Of a DNA stretch of 37,326 nt, positions 35,730 through 37,326 are shown piece by piece. The notes beneath the pieces are model-generated. The model worked only from the letters and a program-made list of their open reading frames with translations, searched no databases and had not been told where the DNA came from. Source of the DNA: Dehalococcoidales bacterium (GTDB lineage Bacteria; Chloroflexota; Dehalococcoidia; Dehalococcoidales; RBG-16-60-22). Where the stretch lies: the NCBI GenBank assembly GCA_028712355.1, contig JAQTQH010000008.1:1-37326 (forward strand), written 5' to 3'. The first letter of the stretch is position 1; every line of letters starts with the position of its first letter. The translations under genes were made by a program, and so were the position numbers.

Positions 35730-36896
35730 TTAGTCCTGCAGGTAACCTACAGACCTCATGTAGGTCTTGATGATTTCGCCCATTTCCTTACAGCGGGCAT
35801 TCGCCTTCATCGCGTCCTCAAGAAGTACCAGGCCACCTTTGGCAGCAGCAGCGAGGACATCGCTAGGCAGTTGTACGATAGTGGTGCCCCACAGCTTGGG
35901 GGCCTTGGCTTCCATCTTGGTCGCCATGTTATCGTTGTACATGCGGGCATCGGCATAGGCGAGCTTAATCATCTTCTCAACAAGTACCTGGAGGTCATTG
36001 GGCAGCGTCTTCCATGACGCCATGTTGGCGGCATAGGTCCAATGGCCGGGGGCGCCGATGTACGGTACATGATAGTACTTGGCGAACTCATAGTATTTCG
36101 CTGTTTCATACATGGTGCCGGAAGTGCAGGAGGCATCAATCGTGCCGAGCTGGAACGCCATATAGACCTCTTCATGCGGGATGAACGCAGTCGCCACGCC
36201 CATCGTCTGGAGGACCTTGGCGCTGTTGCCGGGAGCGCGCATCTTGATATCCTTCAGGTCTGCCAGTGATTTGATGGGTTTCTTGGTCCAGAAGGTATGC
36301 GCAATGTTGCCGGAAACCGCCACAAGCTGAATATTCTGTGCGGAATAAGCTTCGCGCAGTACGGTGATCAGGTTTTTCGGCTGCATCCGATAGAAGATTT
36401 CTTCGTTATCCTGGACGGTACGCCAGGTGCCGGGGAAGCCGGCTTCAATAACCGCTTCGGGCATCATGCCGGGCCAGTATTCACAAGTGGAGTTTATCAG
36501 CTGGACAATGCCGCTTTTCAAGCCGTTGAAGTGCTCGGCAGTGGGCATCAGGGCGCCGCCCGGGTAGTCGGTGATGACCATGCGTCCGCCGGAGGCTGCC
36601 TCAATCAATTTAGAATACTCCGCGACCATAAAGTATTCGGCAGTGCCGGGGACCCAGGAAGACTGGCATTTCCACTTGAAGACTTCTGCCGCCGGTTTCG
36701 GGGCAGGGGTCGTCGCGGTGGTAGTCGGCTTTACAGTCGTTGGGGCTGTCGTGGTCACTCCGGGAGTGGTCGGCTTCGGAGTGGTCGGGGCAGGAGTTGT
36801 CGCCGTCGGTGCCGTCTGCTTGGCACAGGCGGGCAGCAACAGCGCAACCATTAACATGAGAGTCGCGATTACGAGTATTATCCTTTTCCTTGTCAT
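35730..36896 (-). CDS. dctP: TRAP transporter substrate-binding lipoprotein (DctP-like)
   Basis: 388 aa; lipobox LLPAC; Thr/Pro-rich linker; DctP-type body ending in GEIIKTYMRSVGYLQD; SD aggaggaaagg. Confidence 0.9.
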   Translation of the reverse strand: MTRKRIILVIATLMLMVALLLPACAKQTAPTATTPAPTTPKPTTPGVTTTAPTTVKPTTTATTPAPKPAAEVFKWKCQSSWVPGTAEYFMVAEYSKLIEAASGGRMVITDYPGGALMPTAEHFNGLKSGIVQLINSTCEYWPGMMPEAVIEAGFPGTWRTVQDNEEIFYRMQPKNLITVLREAYSAQNIQLVAVSGNIAHTFWTKKPIKSLADLKDIKMRAPGNSAKVLQTMGVATAFIPHEEVYMAFQLGTIDASCTSGTMYETAKYYEFAKYYHVPYIGAPGHWTYAANMASWKTLPNDLQVLVEKMIKLAYADARMYNDNMATKMEAKAPKLWGTTIVQLPSDVLAAAAKGGLVLLEDAMKANARCKEMGEIIKTYMRSVGYLQD

Positions 36897-37224
36897 CCTT
36901 TCCTCCTATAACTGATTTGTGTCATCTTATTTTGGCCAACCGCTATAATATTAATTTGGTTTTGCCTGCAACCACCCCCTTCCCGTTATCTCAATAATTA
37001 ACCGGCATTGATATTTCACAAAGCTCACCGAGACTGTTAATTAATTTTTAACTCCGGAAGTTTATTGATTGAATGGAAAATGCCGCCGAGGGCATTAAAT
37101 TAATTACTCAAGTTTATGGAATGATAGCACCTATTAATACGTCTGTCAATAACTCATCAAGCCGCACGCTAATCGTCATGATAGAAAACACCATATCATG
37201 GCAAAGTACACTCTTTGAATCCCA

Positions 37225-37326
37225 TTAGGCACTCTCCCCGCTAGGCTTTACGGGTATCAGGGTAGCATCCAGCACGGGCTTACCCTTCTTTACCGATTTC
37301 CTTCTGGTTAGTCTAACCTGATAGTC
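37225..37326 (-). CDS. C-terminal end of a possible CDS entering from the right window edge
   Basis: Frame is open from the window edge: DYQVRLTRRKSVKKGKPVLDATLIPVKPSGESA*. Family not recognised. Confidence 0.4.
   Translation of the reverse strand, partial: DYQVRLTRRKSVKKGKPVLDATLIPVKPSGESA

Noticed and set aside
1-37326. Mobile element, prophage or defence island
   Set aside because: No integrase, transposase, tRNA-associated boundary, phage or known defence genes seen; gene content is metabolic and housekeeping.

Overview
This 37.3 kb window is gene-dense, high-GC bacterial chromosome. I see no tRNA/rRNA, CRISPR array, transposase or phage genes. The style resembles an anaerobic Chloroflexota/Dehalococcoidia-like organism, but that is inference only. 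In order it contains: the end of a trp operon (trpG-trpD-trpC-trpF); a cyclophilin-like protein; a GAF/HD-GYP protein; two paralogous orphan ADP-forming acyl-CoA synthetase alpha-type proteins flanking an EamA transporter; a small and a very large Ala/Lys/Glu-rich coiled-coil protein sharing an N-terminal PLPQILDE motif; an HDAC-family deacetylase; a GT87-like membrane protein; two micro-ORFs below the track cutoff (40 aa basic and 33 aa CGCGCGCG); a DUF5752-like protein; an anion permease; rlmN; an M20 peptidase; a DUF502 protein; an Fe-S aldo/keto reductase; recN; two VOC proteins; a tandem-ACT protein; a four-subunit 2-oxoacid:ferredoxin oxidoreductase; alpha-glucan phosphorylase; a tightly coupled KamA / ATP-grasp / ATP-grasp / GNAT / MarC run; and a TRAP transporter (dctM-dctQ-dctP). 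The strongest leads for a poorly described system are (1) the KamA-ATP-grasp-ATP-grasp-GNAT cassette, possibly making beta-lysine conjugates, (2) the PLPQILDE coiled-coil pair, and (3) the micro-ORF pair with the Cys-Gly repeat peptide. Everything is from reading the sequence; no database search was run.
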